A stretch of 64,000 nucleotides of DNA from NCBI GenBank assembly GCA_023105745.1, contig JALGQZ010000013.1:10907105-10971104 (forward strand), read 5' to 3'. The DNA comes from Austropuccinia psidii (Eukaryota; Basidiomycota; Pucciniomycetes; Pucciniales; Sphaerophragmiaceae). The stretch's first letter is position 1. Each line of letters opens with the position of its first letter. A program made the translations under genes and the position numbers. This document shows positions 37,050-47,153 of this stretch, piece after piece. The notes beneath the pieces were generated by a model, which was not told the DNA's origin, searched no databases, and worked only from the letters and a program-made list of their open reading frames with translations.

Positions 37050-38889
37050 TGTAAGGTGTGGATATGAAACTTTGATTAAAAATCAAGTACTTTTCCTGTC
37101 CTCAAAATTTGTATAAGGTAAAATTCAATTAAAAATAGTAAGAAATATTATTTTTAAGAGAAAACACGCCAATTTTATTGCTTATAACTTTATTAGTATA
37201 AAACAATATTATTATAAAAATTTATTGTTTTACCAACAATAAAAATTTATCCAAAAAATACTCTACAAGAGATATTTTAAGGCTACAAAAGAAATTTCTT
37301 CAAGAGCAATTTCAATTGGAATTAATTGAGCAAAGAACTGCAAGCAATTAATTAAAGAACAAAGTCTTTAAAAAGAATATTAAAGAGAAAACACGCCCAA
37401 AAGTGACCAGAGTGAATTTGGAAACAAAGTGACAAAGTTAACAGTGATGAAAGATGCTTTAATTCACTTATGGGGTGGTTCAGGGGTAAAAATGATTATA
37501 AGAGTTACAAACAATGATTATAATGATTTTTTCACGTGGTTAAAAGGTTCAAAATGATTTAAAAAGGGTGGTTGGAATCTTTTATTGATTGGTTTAACAG
37601 TTTTAAACTAATTAATAAAAGGAAAAGATTCTAACATGAAGAGAAAAGTGGGGCAAAGAAGACATTCTTTTATAGCCATCAATTCTCTTACTCCAAAAGT
37701 AAAATTTACTCTTGTCAGTCGTGAAAAACAGTCTGACAACAGAAAAGCCAATTATGGCATCATTGAACCCTGGTTTAGACCAAAAAAGGGCTGGTTTAAG
37801 CCATTTTTAGCCATTTTTAGCCATTTTAGACCCTTAAATCAGCCATTACTATAGCAATACCAGGCCTAGAGCCTTCAAAACACGTCAGAATGTGTGTCAG
37901 AGGCGTAGAAACCAGTTAAAACTGTTTTTACTATGATTGTTTTATCTTAAGGGTAGTTTTACCCTCTTGGCAACAGCTAAAACTACCCCAGTTGGTATCA
38001 AAACCTCATCATCAATTGAGTCCACAGACCCTGTAACTCAATTCCAGGCCAAAAGTGATGAACTTTTGCGTGAATTTTGACATCCCACGCCTGTCAGCAA
38101 GGATTTTGGGGGTCTAGCTCCCCCTTAGAGCTGGAGTTCCTTTTCCCCCCCAAATTTAATCTTTCCAATTTATTTTTCCTTTAATTCCTCATCATGTATT
38201 ATACTTATAATTTACATATGTAATTCAATTCAATTGTACAGTACAATACAGTAATAATTGACACCTCATATGTAAATTAAAGTTCACTTATGTAATACAC
38301 GCGCACATTTTGACATTTCAATTGAATTCAATTGAAAATACTTCAATTCCTCATAACTTCTAAACTAAACACAACACCTCAATTTTAACACAAAATTTGA
38401 TGGTTAACACCACATGTGGTGTGAATTAAATTAAAGTTTTGAGGATTTTCAACTTTTGTATTGAAAATACTAAAAACTTAATTTAAGCTTATTTAGAGTT
38501 GAGTTACAAGAATTTCACTCAGAGGTGACCCCACCTGATTTTTTATGAGGAATCCAATGGTGAAATAAATTTTATGTGTTTATTTATTGGATAAAAAGTT
38601 ATGATAATTTTTATATAACTTTTTTCCAAATTTATTTATTTTTTCACAATTTTGTTAAAATTTTATTTTTACTTAATTTTTTCAAGTATAAAAGTAATTT
38701 TATACTTACAAAATTTAATGTATTTTTTTATTTTTAAATTGTAATTAATTTTTTATTTTTAATATAATTTTATATTTATATTTTGATTTTTATTTTAATA
38801 ATATAAATAAATTTATTTTATTTATATTAATATGCTATTTTTTATATTTGTGGTCTTTTGGGTATATGAAATTACCTCTAAGGCTCACA
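37050..38889 (-). repeat. LTR 1 of composite (3'-most), 1840 bp
   Basis: TGTAAGG...GGCTCACA. It has a private base C at 37181 where the other two have T. Confidence 0.95.
37667..37674 (-). promoter_or_regulatory. TATA box of LTR 1
   Basis: CTATAAAAG on the minus strand, about 1.2 kb into the LTR. It is conserved in all three composite LTRs and in the left copy (1544-1551), and retained as TATAAAA in one old LTR. Confidence 0.55.
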
Positions 38890-38900
38890 TTCCCTCCCCC
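38890..38900 (-). other. Polypurine tract of unit 1
   Basis: GGGGGAGGGAA on the minus strand, directly before the LTR (TGTGAGCC). It is the plus-strand primer site for reverse transcription. Confidence 0.85.
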
Positions 38901-38913
38901 TAAAAAAAGAATA

Positions 38914-41900
38914 TTACTTTGTAATATTGGTGTTTCTAGTGTGTCTGAATCTTCTCAGGAGTTTGGTAGCTTCTGGTATATCTTTTTCTTCTAACCATTC
39001 ATCTTCACAAGTTGGGTCACTGTACCTAACAAGGTATTCCCTTACTTTCTTGGTTCTTAATCTCCTTTCTTTAAGAACTTTGGTTATTTTCTTAGTACCA
39101 GATGTCTCAATAGGAGGTATAACTTGGGGAACCTTATTCCTCAAGGGAAATTTCTCAGCATCACTAGATTTATATGGTTTTATCAAGCTCACTGGAAATG
39201 TAGGATGCTTATTGCTAAGCTCTTCAGATAACTCTACTGCAACAGCATTTTCTCCATGGAGGGCTTTAATCACAAAAGGTCCTGCAAAGGAGTCTTTCAA
39301 CTTTTTACATCCTTTGATGTTATTGAAGTTAGTGGTGGATACAAGAACTAGGTCCCCCACTTTGAAATCTGGAGTTGCATGTGATTTATCCCATTTGCCT
39401 TTAGCATATGCAAAAGAGTCCTCCATGCATCTCACTGCATGCCTTCTAGCTTTGTCTAGCATTCCTTTGAAGCTAGCAGCTGTGGGATGTATTTCAATTA
39501 AGTCTTTCCTCAAGGAATCTTGGGGTAACTTGGGGTTCCATCCTTTTTCTAGAATAGCAGGAGTCTGATTGGTACTGGCATGGATTGATGTTTTATATGC
39601 CAATTCCAGTGCTGGCAACAGAGTACACCAATCATGGGTAAATCCATCACAATCTTTGAATTCAAGGCCATATGCACAAAATCTTCTTACCATGTCCTCT
39701 AAGGTTTGGATCATTCTTTCAGCCAGGCCATCAGTTTGTGGGTGGTAGGCTGTAGAAAAAGACAGTTTAGTGCCAAATAATTGGTGAAGATTTGTCCATA
39801 GTGCTGAAGTGAATTTGGGATCTCTATCACTAATGATATTTGTAAATATCCCAGTCCATGACACTACTCTATTCCATATCAGAAGAGCTGTATCCATGGC
39901 TGTATCATCTTTGTGACATGGTAAAAAGATTGGAGTTTTACTGAATCTGTCCACAATTACTAGGCAAGCATTATAGCTTCTGTCACCTCCTGGTGGTAGG
40001 CCAGTTACCCAATCCATATGGATAATTTCCCAAGGTCTGCTTGGTTCTTGGATTTTCATCATATTTCCAAGTCTTTTGCCAGTGGATTTATTTGCCTTTT
40101 GGCATCTGTCACAGGTTTTGCAATACTCTGCAACATCTTTCTGCCACATTGGCCACCATATGCAGGTCTTCACTTTCTCTCTTGTTCTGTCTTCAGAAAG
40201 ATGTCCTGAAAAGGGACTATCATGGCATTCCTTCAGTACAAGATTGATTAGTGACCTGTCCACAACTGTCATAACACATGTGTGTTTTGTTCTGTGGTAG
40301 ATTATACCATCTAGTAGGTGAAATCTTCCTTCATCATAAGATTTTTTCCAGACTTCATCCAAGGCATGTGTAAGAGAGTTGTCCTTACAGTCCTTGTTAA
40401 GTAATTGGCATAAGATGCTACAATTCTTATCTTGGGTGTAACTGTTTCTGACTTCTTCAAAGAAGGTGGTGTTTAAGTCTGTAACACTTATCCCTTCTAT
40501 TAGAATTTGTGGGGAGGCTTCTTCTGGTACATAAGCAGGATTATCAATATCATTTGGTAATGGCCATCTGCTTAGTCCATCTGCATTTTTATGAATATTG
40601 CCATCTTTGTGAACAATAGTCATATTGCCCCTATATTCTTGTATGGCTATTTGCCATCTAAGCATATGTCTGTTGGGTGTTTTCATGTTCAGAAGTGATT
40701 TAACAGCGGTACAATCTGTTATTACTTCAAAGACACATCCTTCTAGAAAGTAATTTAGCTTTTCTAGAGCCCAAACAAGGCATAAACACTCCATCTGACT
40801 TGCTCCATATCTGGCTTCAGTTGGTTTGATTTGCCTAGATATGAAACATATGGGTCCTTCTACAGGTTTATCATTTATGATCTGAACTTGGTGAAGTGCA
40901 GCACCTAGCCCATCTCCTGATGCATCAATATAAAGCTTAAAGGGCAGCTTAAAGTCTGGCATCAGTAAGAGTGGAGCAGTGGTCAAGGCTTGTCTCAAGG
41001 ATTCAAAGGCTTTTACTCTGTCAACTGTCATTTCAAAGACTGTGTCTTTGTCACATAGCTTATAAAGAGGTCTTGCTATGGATGCAAAATCTTTAATGTG
41101 TTGCCTGTAATACCCTGCAAAACCCAAAAATGATTGAATTTCTTTTTTGTTTTGAGGCATGGGTTTAAGCAGTACTGCTGCAACTTTGTTTTTGTCAATT
41201 CCAAGAGATAAACCAGATACTACATGCCCTAGTGCTTTAAGCTCTTTAAATCCAAAATGGCATTTCTTTAAAGAAATTTTCATATTGACAGATTGAATTT
41301 TTGTCAAAACCCTGGACAATCTGTACATATGTTCTTCCCAAGTTTTGGAGCAGACTATAATGTCATCAATGTAAATGATTAACCATCCTTCTGAAAGTTC
41401 TTCAGGGAAGATTTCATTCATCATTCTCTGGAAGTGTGAAGGTGCATTTTTGATACCAAAAGGCATTCTTAAATATTCATAAACTCCACAATGAACAATG
41501 ATTCTCAAATACTTTCTTGCTCTTGGTGTTACCACATTCTGATGAAATCCCTTAAGAGCATCCATAGTGCTTATATATACTGCTTGAGATATTTGAGTGA
41601 GGGCAATCTGGATCTTTGGAATTGGGTATCTGTCTGGAACAGTATAAGTGTTCAGAGCTCTAAAGTCCCCAACCATTCTAGATTTTCCATTATGCCAAGC
41701 CACTATGACTGGTGTAGTTATTTCTACTTCTTCATTGTGGCCTACTTTTCTTATTACACCAAGGTCTAAAAGTTCTTTAATATGGCTTTCTAGTGCTTCT
41801 CTTGATTTTGGACTTGCTGGATATGCAGGTCTTCTTAAGAGTGGTGGATAAGGTCTCTCAATATTAAGAATAATATCAATTTCATGACCAATAATTGCCC

Positions 41901-44010
41901 CTAGGGGTTCTTTATCTGAGGCAAATGCTTCTTTATGGTCATATAAAAGAGAAAAGAGTTCATTTTCTTGTTTATCACTCAAATGAAGGCTTATTTCAGC
42001 TTCATTTAAGTGTTCAGACTTGAATTTCTCTAACTCTAAGTTGACTGGTGATACTTTGTTTACTGTAATTTGTCTTTTAAATGGTAAAAAGGCAAATTTT
42101 TGGCGCTTATTGTCTCCAATAGTAAAGTATCTGTCTTTGTTGTTGTGTAAATCTATGCCATACATGATTAAATAATCATTTCCCAATATGAAATGGGTAC
42201 TAGAACAATTTTCCATAACAACAAATTCAACAGTGATTCTTAAATTTCCATTGATATGTGGAAATATGACACTAGTCTCAAATATTCCCAATGCTTTCAT
42301 TGGGTTACTTGCACTATTGCATTTTATGCCATCAATTGGCAATAATTGATCTTCAAAGTTTGGTACACAAGTTTTAAGAAAAGATTTACCAACACAAGAG
42401 CAGAAGGCTCCTGGGTCAAGCAAAAGTTTAGTGGGTTTGTTGTCAATCACCACTTCTGTTATACAGGAGTTACCAGCTGTATAACCTTTTCCTCTGTTTG
42501 GTTTGGTTTTCATGAGTTGTGCATCTTGGATTTTTGATAAATCAAGTTGATCATTGCTTAATTGTGGCAAGTGGGAATAAGATTCCATGATGTCAAAAGT
42601 GGCATTGATATTTTCTATATCTTTTGAAGATTCAGAAAATATGGATGACTTGTCATCTGAATTTTCTTCAATTATGTCATCTTTTTCAACATCAGGTTCT
42701 TTCTCCACATCAATTTCATTGATTTTCCCTCTCTTTGGACATGTATTGGCTAAATGAGTGGTGCTTTGGCAAATATGGCACTTTCTGACTGTATCTGCAG
42801 ACTTATTTTTAATATTATTAGAGTTTTCTTTGGGGTTTTTGTCCACAGAATCCTTCCAAGGTGTATTAAACCTTGTTTTGAGATTCACCCTACTGGAACC
42901 AATTCTGGTTCTTGTGGTTACTTCCTCTAATATATTGATAATGTCTTCTGCTGAAGATTGTTCAGTAGTCCTGCTCTTGACAGCATGCTCTAAGTCACCT
43001 CCACATTGTCTTAGAATTTTTCTATGAATCATAAATTCTGACATGTCAGGGTATAATGCTGTTAACCTGTCCTTTTGTTGACAAAACCATGGCAAGGCTT
43101 TGTCTTTATCAGCATTAAATTTGGCGGATTCAAAGGCTGTTTCAACTTTAAACCTCCATGCATAATTGGCCCATTTGTTGACAATTTGGGTTTTCCACCA
43201 AGTCCAACTCTGGTGTCCATGTGCTTGTCTTAATTTGATATACCATCTGTGAGCTGATTTGGTAAACAAGGTGTTAAACCTGGCTGTCACCAATCTGTCT
43301 GGTAATTCAAAATCTTCTTTTATCATGTCAATACCTCTGATAAATTCCATATGGTCATATTCTCCTTCACCACTGAAGTGAGGCCATTCCTTAAGTTTTG
43401 GAACTTCTTTTAATAGTGCTTGGCCCATTGATGGTTCCAAGTTATGAAAAGAGGTAGAAAACTCATCTTTTAACTGTGAATTTTCTCCATCCAATACTTG
43501 TGGATTGGGAATTCTTGCACCCTCATTCTGGTTCAGAGGTGTAGACATCCTTGGTAAGGTGTTTAGCAGTTGCTCAATATCATTCATTTTACTGTTGTTA
43601 CACCTTTGAGAATTTTTCAACTCATGTTGTAAGCTTTGTATAGAGTTTATGACATTCTTTTTATGTTCATCTTCTTTATATGTAAGCTCATTCCATAACT
43701 CTGTTTGTCTAGTATTATCAGATATAACTTCATTCAATTTCATTGTTAATTTTGATATTTCCTCTTTTGAGGTATCAAAATCCTTTTTCAAGGCAATTGT
43801 ATTTGTCTTTACTTCAGCAAATTCTTTTGAAACATAATCCAGAGTCTTTTTATTGTCCTCTTTGATAGTACTAATGGCATGTTTTATTCTTGTCTCAATT
43901 ATGTCATCAATATTGAGTTTAGAATATTTTTCTGTTAATTCTTTAATAATTGCAGATTGTTCATTTATCTTAATGCCAAAAGAAGTATCATTATTGGAAG
44001 TTTTAATTGT
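38914..44010 (-). CDS. Pol polyprotein of unit 1 (capsid, protease, RT, RNase H, integrase, chromodomain)
   Basis: Ty3/Gypsy chromovirus polyprotein, about 1698 codons after the UGA at 44011. Counting residue 1 at 43791: capsid block from about 136 ([16 protein letters not shown]), CCHC knuckle 338-351, retropepsin with DPGA at 459-462, RT with YIDD at 807-810, RNase H with DASG at about 956 and ADGLSR near 1070, integrase zinc finger near 1190-1230, catalytic Asp 1260, Asp 1322 and Glu 1358 (spacing D-35-E), and a C-terminal chromodomain (about 1565-1615, with [11 protein letters not shown] and EDEWLEE). The chromodomain would direct integration to marked chromatin. The only visible defects are the UGA and the unusual protease triad. 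The frame remains open upstream past the UGA. Differs from unit 2 at two residues (RRLRTKK against RKLRTKK, YAKGK against YAKDK). Confidence 0.93.
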   Translation of the reverse strand, partial: TIKTSNNDTSFGIKINEQSAIIKELTEKYSKLNIDDIIETRIKHAISTIKEDNKKTLDYVSKEFAEVKTNTIALKKDFDTSKEEISKLTMKLNEVISDNTRQTELWNELTYKEDEHKKNVINSIQSLQHELKNSQRCNNSKMNDIEQLLNTLPRMSTPLNQNEGARIPNPQVLDGENSQLKDEFSTSFHNLEPSMGQALLKEVPKLKEWPHFSGEGEYDHMEFIRGIDMIKEDFELPDRLVTARFNTLFTKSAHRWYIKLRQAHGHQSWTWWKTQIVNKWANYAWRFKVETAFESAKFNADKDKALPWFCQQKDRLTALYPDMSEFMIHRKILRQCGGDLEHAVKSRTTEQSSAEDIINILEEVTTRTRIGSSRVNLKTRFNTPWKDSVDKNPKENSNNIKNKSADTVRKCHICQSTTHLANTCPKRGKINEIDVEKEPDVEKDDIIEENSDDKSSIFSESSKDIENINATFDIMESYSHLPQLSNDQLDLSKIQDAQLMKTKPNRGKGYTAGNSCITEVVIDNKPTKLLLDPGAFCSCVGKSFLKTCVPNFEDQLLPIDGIKCNSASNPMKALGIFETSVIFPHINGNLRITVEFVVMENCSSTHFILGNDYLIMYGIDLHNNKDRYFTIGDNKRQKFAFLPFKRQITVNKVSPVNLELEKFKSEHLNEAEISLHLSDKQENELFSLLYDHKEAFASDKEPLGAIIGHEIDIILNIERPYPPLLRRPAYPASPKSREALESHIKELLDLGVIRKVGHNEEVEITTPVIVAWHNGKSRMVGDFRALNTYTVPDRYPIPKIQIALTQISQAVYISTMDALKGFHQNVVTPRARKYLRIIVHCGVYEYLRMPFGIKNAPSHFQRMMNEIFPEELSEGWLIIYIDDIIVCSKTWEEHMYRLSRVLTKIQSVNMKISLKKCHFGFKELKALGHVVSGLSLGIDKNKVAAVLLKPMPQNKKEIQSFLGFAGYYRQHIKDFASIARPLYKLCDKDTVFEMTVDRVKAFESLRQALTTAPLLLMPDFKLPFKLYIDASGDGLGAALHQVQIINDKPVEGPICFISRQIKPTEARYGASQMECLCLVWALEKLNYFLEGCVFEVITDCTAVKSLLNMKTPNRHMLRWQIAIQEYRGNMTIVHKDGNIHKNADGLSRWPLPNDIDNPAYVPEEASPQILIEGISVTDLNTTFFEEVRNSYTQDKNCSILCQLLNKDCKDNSLTHALDEVWKKSYDEGRFHLLDGIIYHRTKHTCVMTVVDRSLINLVLKECHDSPFSGHLSEDRTREKVKTCIWWPMWQKDVAEYCKTCDRCQKANKSTGKRLGNMMKIQEPSRPWEIIHMDWVTGLPPGGDRSYNACLVIVDRFSKTPIFLPCHKDDTAMDTALLIWNRVVSWTGIFTNIISDRDPKFTSALWTNLHQLFGTKLSFSTAYHPQTDGLAERMIQTLEDMVRRFCAYGLEFKDCDGFTHDWCTLLPALELAYKTSIHASTNQTPAILEKGWNPKLPQDSLRKDLIEIHPTAASFKGMLDKARRHAVRCMEDSFAYAKGKWDKSHATPDFKVGDLVLVSTTNFNNIKGCKKLKDSFAGPFVIKALHGENAVAVELSEELSNKHPTFPVSLIKPYKSSDAEKFPLRNKVPQVIPPIETSGTKKITKVLKERRLRTKKVREYLVRYSDPTCEDEWLEEKDIPEATKLLRRFRHTRNTNITK

Positions 44011-44013
44011 TCA
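44011..44013 (-). other. In-frame UGA interrupting the polyprotein, unit 1
   Basis: The frame on both sides is the same: 73 sense codons lie between this TGA and the codon at 43791, with no shift. The old copy has AGA at the aligned codon (CFEKVL-TGA against SFEKGL-AGA). Read as a nonsense mutation inherited by both tandem units; readthrough is the alternative. Confidence 0.8.
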
Positions 44014-44174
44014 TAAAACCTTTTCAAAACACATACGTGTTTCATTGATTTGGCACAGGCTCAAGTTGTTTGTTTTAATGTTGTTACAAATGGATTCATT
44101 TTTATCAGAAAGATGTTTTTTCACGTCATTTATAGCATCATACAACTCTGGGATGGAATCAAATATATCAGAAA

Positions 44175-45061
44175 TCATTTCTGGAACTTTAATCTGGCTT
44201 TCTCCTTCTTTTGTAATTCCATCATGGTTCTGGCCATCTGAAATACATTTTCCATGGCATCCTGTTGAATCTTTGGGATCCTGTAGCCCTGGCTGTAAGG
44301 TTTTGGAGCTTGTGCCTTCCCTTTGCCCTTGTTTGGAGGTTGTGGCTGCTTTTTCACGTTGGAAGTGCTGCTGCTGGCCACTGGGGCTGTTTTTGGCACT
44401 GGTTTTGGTGGTGGAGGGTTGTTTTTCCTCCATTCCAGTGTCAAAAGCATCATGTTTTTCTTCTCCATCAATGGATGCCATCCATTGAGCAATTTGCAAG
44501 TGTTGGGATGGCCCAAGAATTTTCTTACTGTCAGGTAAGAATTCATGCAATTCTTCCACAGGTCTGCAAGGATCTGGTACTCTTTGAATTGAAGTGCATT
44601 GTTGTATGCACTGTGGCTGGCTTTGTATATGTCCACAGAGGCTTGTTGTGGCGGTGTCAGCTCTTTTTGAAGGTAAAATAGTATTATCAGCTTCAGAATG
44701 ACCCAATTTAGTTGTTTGGAAGTCATCAACTGACCCTTTTCCTTCTGTACCTGATTGGCCTCTGCCATAATCACGTCTATTACCTTTTTGGGAGCTGCTT
44801 GAGGGGTTGTAGCTGGCTCCTGACCTGGTTGAAGGCATAATTATGGTTAAAAAGGCTTAAAATAGCATTTTTACGTCAAAAACTTACTATTGGCCAAATC
44901 TTTAGCTTTCTGAAGGGTATTACTTATGTCCAAGTTAATTAATTCAGAAGATATTGGTTCAGGTTGGTTATTTTGAGTCACAATAACAGTACTGGCAGGG
45001 ATAATGCTGGTTACTGTTGAGGCTGTTTCAATGTTTTCTTGTCTAACCACGTTGTCAGACA
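44175..45061 (-). CDS. Gag of unit 1, spliced, ending before a -1 frame change
   Basis: Exon 1 is 45061-44888 (acceptor TTTTAG before it) and exon 2 is 44824-44175. The intron of 63 bp (44825-44887) has a consensus GTAAGT donor and a CAACCAG acceptor, and joins in phase (codon AGT formed across the junction). Exon 2 encodes PKKVIDVIMAEANQ, ASVDIYKASHSAYNN, LADLWKNCMNSYLT, a Pro/Lys-rich linker (NNPPPPKPVPKTAP) and MENVFQMARTMMELQKKE, then TGA at 44175. The polyprotein frame is -1 relative to this one and starts to match family C at VPEMISDIFD near 44190. No ATG is visible in exon 1, so a further upstream exon is expected. I infer it is the N-terminal Gag region; it resembles no domain I can name. 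Confidence 0.65.
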
Positions 45062-45269
45062 CTAAAATTAATGAAAAAGCCAATTAATTAAGTAAAAAAA
45101 GATTATTTCAAAAAAAGAAATAAAAATTAAAGCCTCACTTATAATATGGAAAAAAAAATATTTTTTATTGATTTTTTGAATTATAAGTATTTTTTATATG
45201 TTTTTTTTAAATTTTTCAATATAAGAAAAAGATTAAAAAAGAGTAAAAAAAATATGTCACAGGTAAAAT

Positions 45270-45287
45270 ATCACGGCTGGGCCCCCA
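45270..45287 (-). other. Primer-binding site, unit 1
   Basis: TGGGGGCCCAGCCGTGAT on the minus strand, two bases inside LTR 2. The same sequence serves the left copy and unit 2. Confidence 0.65.
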
Positions 45288-45289
45288 AA

Positions 45290-47129
45290 TGTAAGGTGTG
45301 GATATGAAACTTTGATTAAAAATCAAGTACTTTTCCTGTCCTCAAAATTTGTATAAGGTAAAATTCAATTAAAAATAGTAAGAAATATTATTTTTAAGAG
45401 AAAACACGCCAATTTTATTGTTTATAACTTTATTAGTATAAAACAATATTATTATAAAAATTTATTGTTTTACCAACAATAAAAATTTATCCAAAAAATA
45501 CTCTACAAGAGATATTTTAAGGCTACAAAAGAAATTTCTTCAAGAGCAATTTCAATTGGAATTAATTGAGCAAAGAACTGCAAGCAATTAATTAAAGAAC
45601 AAAGTCTTTAAAAAGAATATTAAAGAGAAAACACGCCCAAAAGTGACCAGAGTGAATTTGGAAACAAAGTGACAAAGTTAACAGTGATGAAAGATGCTTT
45701 AATTCACTTATGGGGTGGTTCAGGGGTAAAAATGATTATAAGAGTTACAAACAATGATTATAATGATTTTTTCACGTGGTTAAAAGGTTCAAAATGATTT
45801 AAAAAGGGTGGTTGGAATCTTTTATTGATTGGTTTAACAGCTTTAAACTAATTAATAAAAGGAAAAGATTCTAACATGAAGAGAAAAGTGGGGCAAAGAA
45901 GACATTCTTTTATAGCCATCAATTCTCTTACTCCAAAAGTAAAATTTACTCTTGTCAGTCGTGAAAAACAGTCTGACAACAGAAAAGCCAATTATGGCAT
46001 CATTGAACCCTGGTTTAGACCAAAAAAGGGCTGGTTTAAGCCATTTTTAGCCATTTTTAGCCATTTTAGACCCTTAAATCAGCCATTACTATAGCAATAC
46101 CAGGCCTAGAGCCTTCAAAACACGTCAGAATGTGTGTCAGAGGCGTAGAAGCCAGTTAAAACTGTTTTTACTATGATTGTTTTATCTTAAGGGTAGTTTT
46201 ACCCTCTTGGCAACAGCTAAAACTACCCCAGTTGGTATCAAAACCTCATCATCAATTGAGTCCACAGACCCTGTAACTCAATTCCAGGCCAAAAGTGATG
46301 AACTTTTGCGTGAATTTTGACATCCCACGCCTGTCAGCAAGGATTTTGGGGGTCTAGCTCCCCCTTAGAGCTGGAGTTCCTTTTCCCCCCCAAATTTAAT
46401 CTTTCCAATTTATTTTTCCTTTAATTCCTCATCATGTATTATACTTATAATTTACATATGTAATTCAATTCAATTGTACAGTACAATACAGTAATAATTG
46501 ACACCTCATATGTAAATTAAAGTTCACTTATGTAATACACGCGCACATTTTGACATTTCAATTGAATTCAATTGAAAATACTTCAATTCCTCATAACTTC
46601 TAAACTAAACACAACACCTCAATTTTAACACAAAATTTGATGGTTAACACCACATGTGGTGTGAATTAAATTAAAGTTTTGAGGATTTTCAACTTTTGTA
46701 TTGAAAATACTAAAAACTTAATTTAAGCTTATTTAGAGTTGAGTTACAAGAATTTCACTCAGAGGTGACCCCACCTGATTTTTTATGAGGAATCCAATGG
46801 TGAAATAAATTTTATGTGTTTATTTATTGGATAAAAAGTTATGATAATTTTTATATAACTTTTTTCCAAATTTATTTATTTTTTCACAATTTTGTTAAAA
46901 TTTTATTTTTACTTAATTTTTTCAAGTATAAAAGTAATTTTATACTTACAAAATTTAATGTATTTTTTTATTTTTAAATTGTAATTAATTTTTTATTTTT
47001 AATATAATTTTATATTTATATTTTGATTTTTATTTTAATAATATAAATAAATTTATTTTATTTATATTAATATGCTATTTTTTATATTTGTGGTCTTTTG
47101 GGTATATGAAATTACCTCTAAGGCTCACA
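45290..47129 (-). repeat. LTR 2 of composite (shared middle LTR), 1840 bp
   Basis: It serves as 5' LTR of unit 1 and 3' LTR of unit 2. Private bases are C at 45841 and G at 46151. TATA box at 45907-45914 (minus strand). Confidence 0.95.
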
Positions 47130-47140
47130 TTCCCTCCCCC
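47130..47140 (-). other. Polypurine tract of unit 2
   Basis: GGGGGAGGGAA on the minus strand, identical to unit 1. Confidence 0.85.
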
Positions 47141-47153
47141 TAAAAAAAGAATA

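Noticed and set aside
37636..37854. 72-codon plus-strand frame (MKRKVGQRRHSF...) present in every family A LTR, also at 45876 and 54116, with diverged versions at 8233 and 16725
   Set aside because: It lies antisense across the TATA box and recurs because the LTR DNA is repeated. In the left copy (from 1514) it is frameshifted, and the old copies drift without a clear protein-like pattern.
38927..44681. Many plus-strand frames of 60-213 codons across the composite element
   Set aside because: They are antisense shadows of the gag and pol coding sequence, duplicated in both units with no independent support.
44265..44838. Upper half of the 275-codon frame starting MPSTRSGAS as the Gag N-terminus
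   Set aside because: It competes with the conserved gag frame. The left copy has a stop in it that is silent in the other frame, and the old copy does not conserve it. Its lower half (from about VPEMISDIFD) is the true polyprotein frame.
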